A stretch of DNA of 64,000 nt from contig NZ_JAIVKL010000019.1 in assembly GCF_020524045.1 (NCBI RefSeq), forward strand, positions 1 to 64,000, in the 5' to 3' direction. A program made the position numbers and the translations under genes. Each line of letters starts with the position of its first letter. Position 1 is the stretch's first letter. This DNA comes from Metabacillus litoralis (GTDB lineage: Bacteria; Bacillota; Bacilli; Bacillales; Bacillaceae). The notes beneath the pieces were generated by a model. It saw only the letters and a list, made by a program, of their open reading frames with translations. It did not search any database and was not told the origin of the DNA. Shown piece after piece: positions 62,928-64,000 of the stretch.

Positions 62928-64000
62928 ATGATGATTGAAGAAAAAAGAATTGTTGAAGCTGAACAAGAGTTAAATAAGCTAAAGGAAAAGGTATCTGAGC
63001 ATCAATGGCGTTTACATTATCATGTAGCACCAATAGCGAATTGGATGAATGATCCCAATGGTTTTTGTTACTTTAAAGGAGAGTATCACTTATTTTATCA
63101 ACACCATCCTTTTGCACCTAAATGGGATACAATGTACTGGGGGCATGTGAAAAGTAAAGATCTTGTGAATTGGGAGCATCTTCCCCCAGCCTTAGCTCCA
63201 GGAGAATCATATGATAAAGATGGTTGTTTTTCTGGAAGTGCAATTGAAAAAGATGGAAAGCTATATTTAATGTATACCGGAAATGTGTGGACCGGCGATA
63301 ATTATGACGAAGATTTAAAACAAGTTCAAGCACTTGCTGTGAGTGAGGATGCTATTCGTTTTGAAAAACTATCAGTAAACCCTGTTATTGCAGAGGCACC
63401 AGAGGGAGATATCCATCCATTTCATTTCCGTGATCCGAAGGTTTGGAAGCATGAGGAAAACTATTATTGTGTTTTAGGGTCTAAAACACTTGATAATATA
63501 GGACAGGTTTTATTATATCGTTCAAGAGATTTGATGAGTTGGGAATTTATAAATGTTATTGCTAAAGGTGAAGGTAATTTCGGCTATATGTGGGAATGTC
63601 CAGATTTATTCGAATTAGATAATAAAGATATTCTAGTTATGTCACCACAAGGCGTAAAACCTGAAGGCGACCGATATCATAACTTACATCAAGCAGGATA
63701 TGTTATTGGTGAATTGGACTATGACAAAGGTAGCCTTTCTTATGGTGAATTTCAATTGTTAGATGATGGATTTGATTATTATGCACCTCAAACAATGCTC
63801 GATCATCAGGGGAGAAGAATCGTGATAGCATGGATGGATATGTGGGAAAGCGATATGCCTACTCAAGAGCACGGATATACAGGAGCAATGACAATACCTC
63901 GAGTATTAGAGCTGAAAAACAACAAATTACAATCAAGTCCTGTAAAAGAATTAGAACAGTTAAGAAGGAAAGAGACAGCATACGAAAATGTTATCTTGAA
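62928..64000 (+). CDS. GH32 sucrose/sucrose-6-phosphate hydrolase, partial (3' end outside window)
   Basis: 357 codons are visible and the frame is open to the right edge; the full protein should be about 490. Starts MMIEEKRIVEAEQELNKL with only a weak ribosome site, 13 bp after pgmB. Five-bladed propeller motifs: nucleophile Asp42 in NWMNDPNG, FRDPKVW, and acid/base Glu in MWECPDLF. Hydrolyses sucrose, sucrose 6-phosphate or short fructans; no signal peptide is seen, so intracellular. It fits with GH36, which turns raffinose into galactose and sucrose. Confidence 0.93.
   Translation, partial: MMIEEKRIVEAEQELNKLKEKVSEHQWRLHYHVAPIANWMNDPNGFCYFKGEYHLFYQHHPFAPKWDTMYWGHVKSKDLVNWEHLPPALAPGESYDKDGCFSGSAIEKDGKLYLMYTGNVWTGDNYDEDLKQVQALAVSEDAIRFEKLSVNPVIAEAPEGDIHPFHFRDPKVWKHEENYYCVLGSKTLDNIGQVLLYRSRDLMSWEFINVIAKGEGNFGYMWECPDLFELDNKDILVMSPQGVKPEGDRYHNLHQAGYVIGELDYDKGSLSYGEFQLLDDGFDYYAPQTMLDHQGRRIVIAWMDMWESDMPTQEHGYTGAMTIPRVLELKNNKLQSSPVKELEQLRRKETAYENVIL

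Overview
The window comes from a low-GC, spore-forming Bacillaceae chromosome (Bacillus sensu lato). The evidence is the conserved block queG-yhbB-trmL-prkA-yhbH as in Bacillus subtilis, CcpA-type cre sites, strong AGGAGG ribosome binding sites with many TTG/GTG starts, a XylR/xylO system, an RsbR paralogue and a Gly/Tyr-rich coat-like protein. No ribosomal RNA, prophage or CRISPR array is visible. There is one tRNA, tRNA-Gly(TCC).

Layout. 1-190: 3' end of an IS200/IS605-type tnpB gene and its right end, which has the form of an omega-RNA scaffold. 211-2490: small membrane proteins of unknown function. 2490-4102: an XRE/AbrB regulator broken by an amber codon, coupled to a macrolide-type glycosyltransferase. 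4275-5943: a c-di-GMP-I riboswitch with terminator ahead of a 7TM-PAS-GGDEF diguanylate cyclase. 6064-7888: three AraR-like operators and a cre before an L-ribulokinase-like FGGY kinase.

8324-24225 is a xylan/xylo-oligosaccharide locus: xylR, then divergently GH52 beta-xylosidase, xylA, xylB, GH8 reducing-end exo-oligoxylanase, Axe2-type acetylxylan esterase, a CE4 deacetylase, a YesMN-type two-component pair and a binding-protein/two-permease importer, closely parallel to the Geobacillus xyn genes. None of the enzymes has a signal peptide, so import of oligosaccharides followed by cytoplasmic deacetylation and hydrolysis is implied. No secreted endoxylanase is present here.

24494-33457 holds a membrane-anchored hypothetical protein, an RsbR paralogue, a second importer (permease, permease, binding protein) and a second YesMN pair. 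33668-36154 is a DHA2-type multidrug exporter with its TetR regulator. 36466-46284 is mainly housekeeping and sporulation: coat-like protein, tRNA-Gly, B3/B4 protein, queG, yhbB, trmL, prkA, yhbH, plus two very small genes (30 and 48 codons).

46850-64000 is a third carbohydrate locus: response regulator, kinase, binding protein, two permeases, then GH2 beta-galactosidase, GH36 alpha-galactosidase, GH65 phosphorylase, beta-phosphoglucomutase and a GH32 enzyme that runs off the window. It looks built for galactoside and sucrose-type plant oligosaccharides. None of the three importers has its own ATPase, so a shared MsmX-type ATPase encoded elsewhere is expected.

Several gaps hold 145-325 bp repeats that share a GC-rich core. 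One, at 46379-46609, is a clear MITE with near-matching terminal inverted repeats and a perfect 8-bp target duplication, and it sits inside another repeat.
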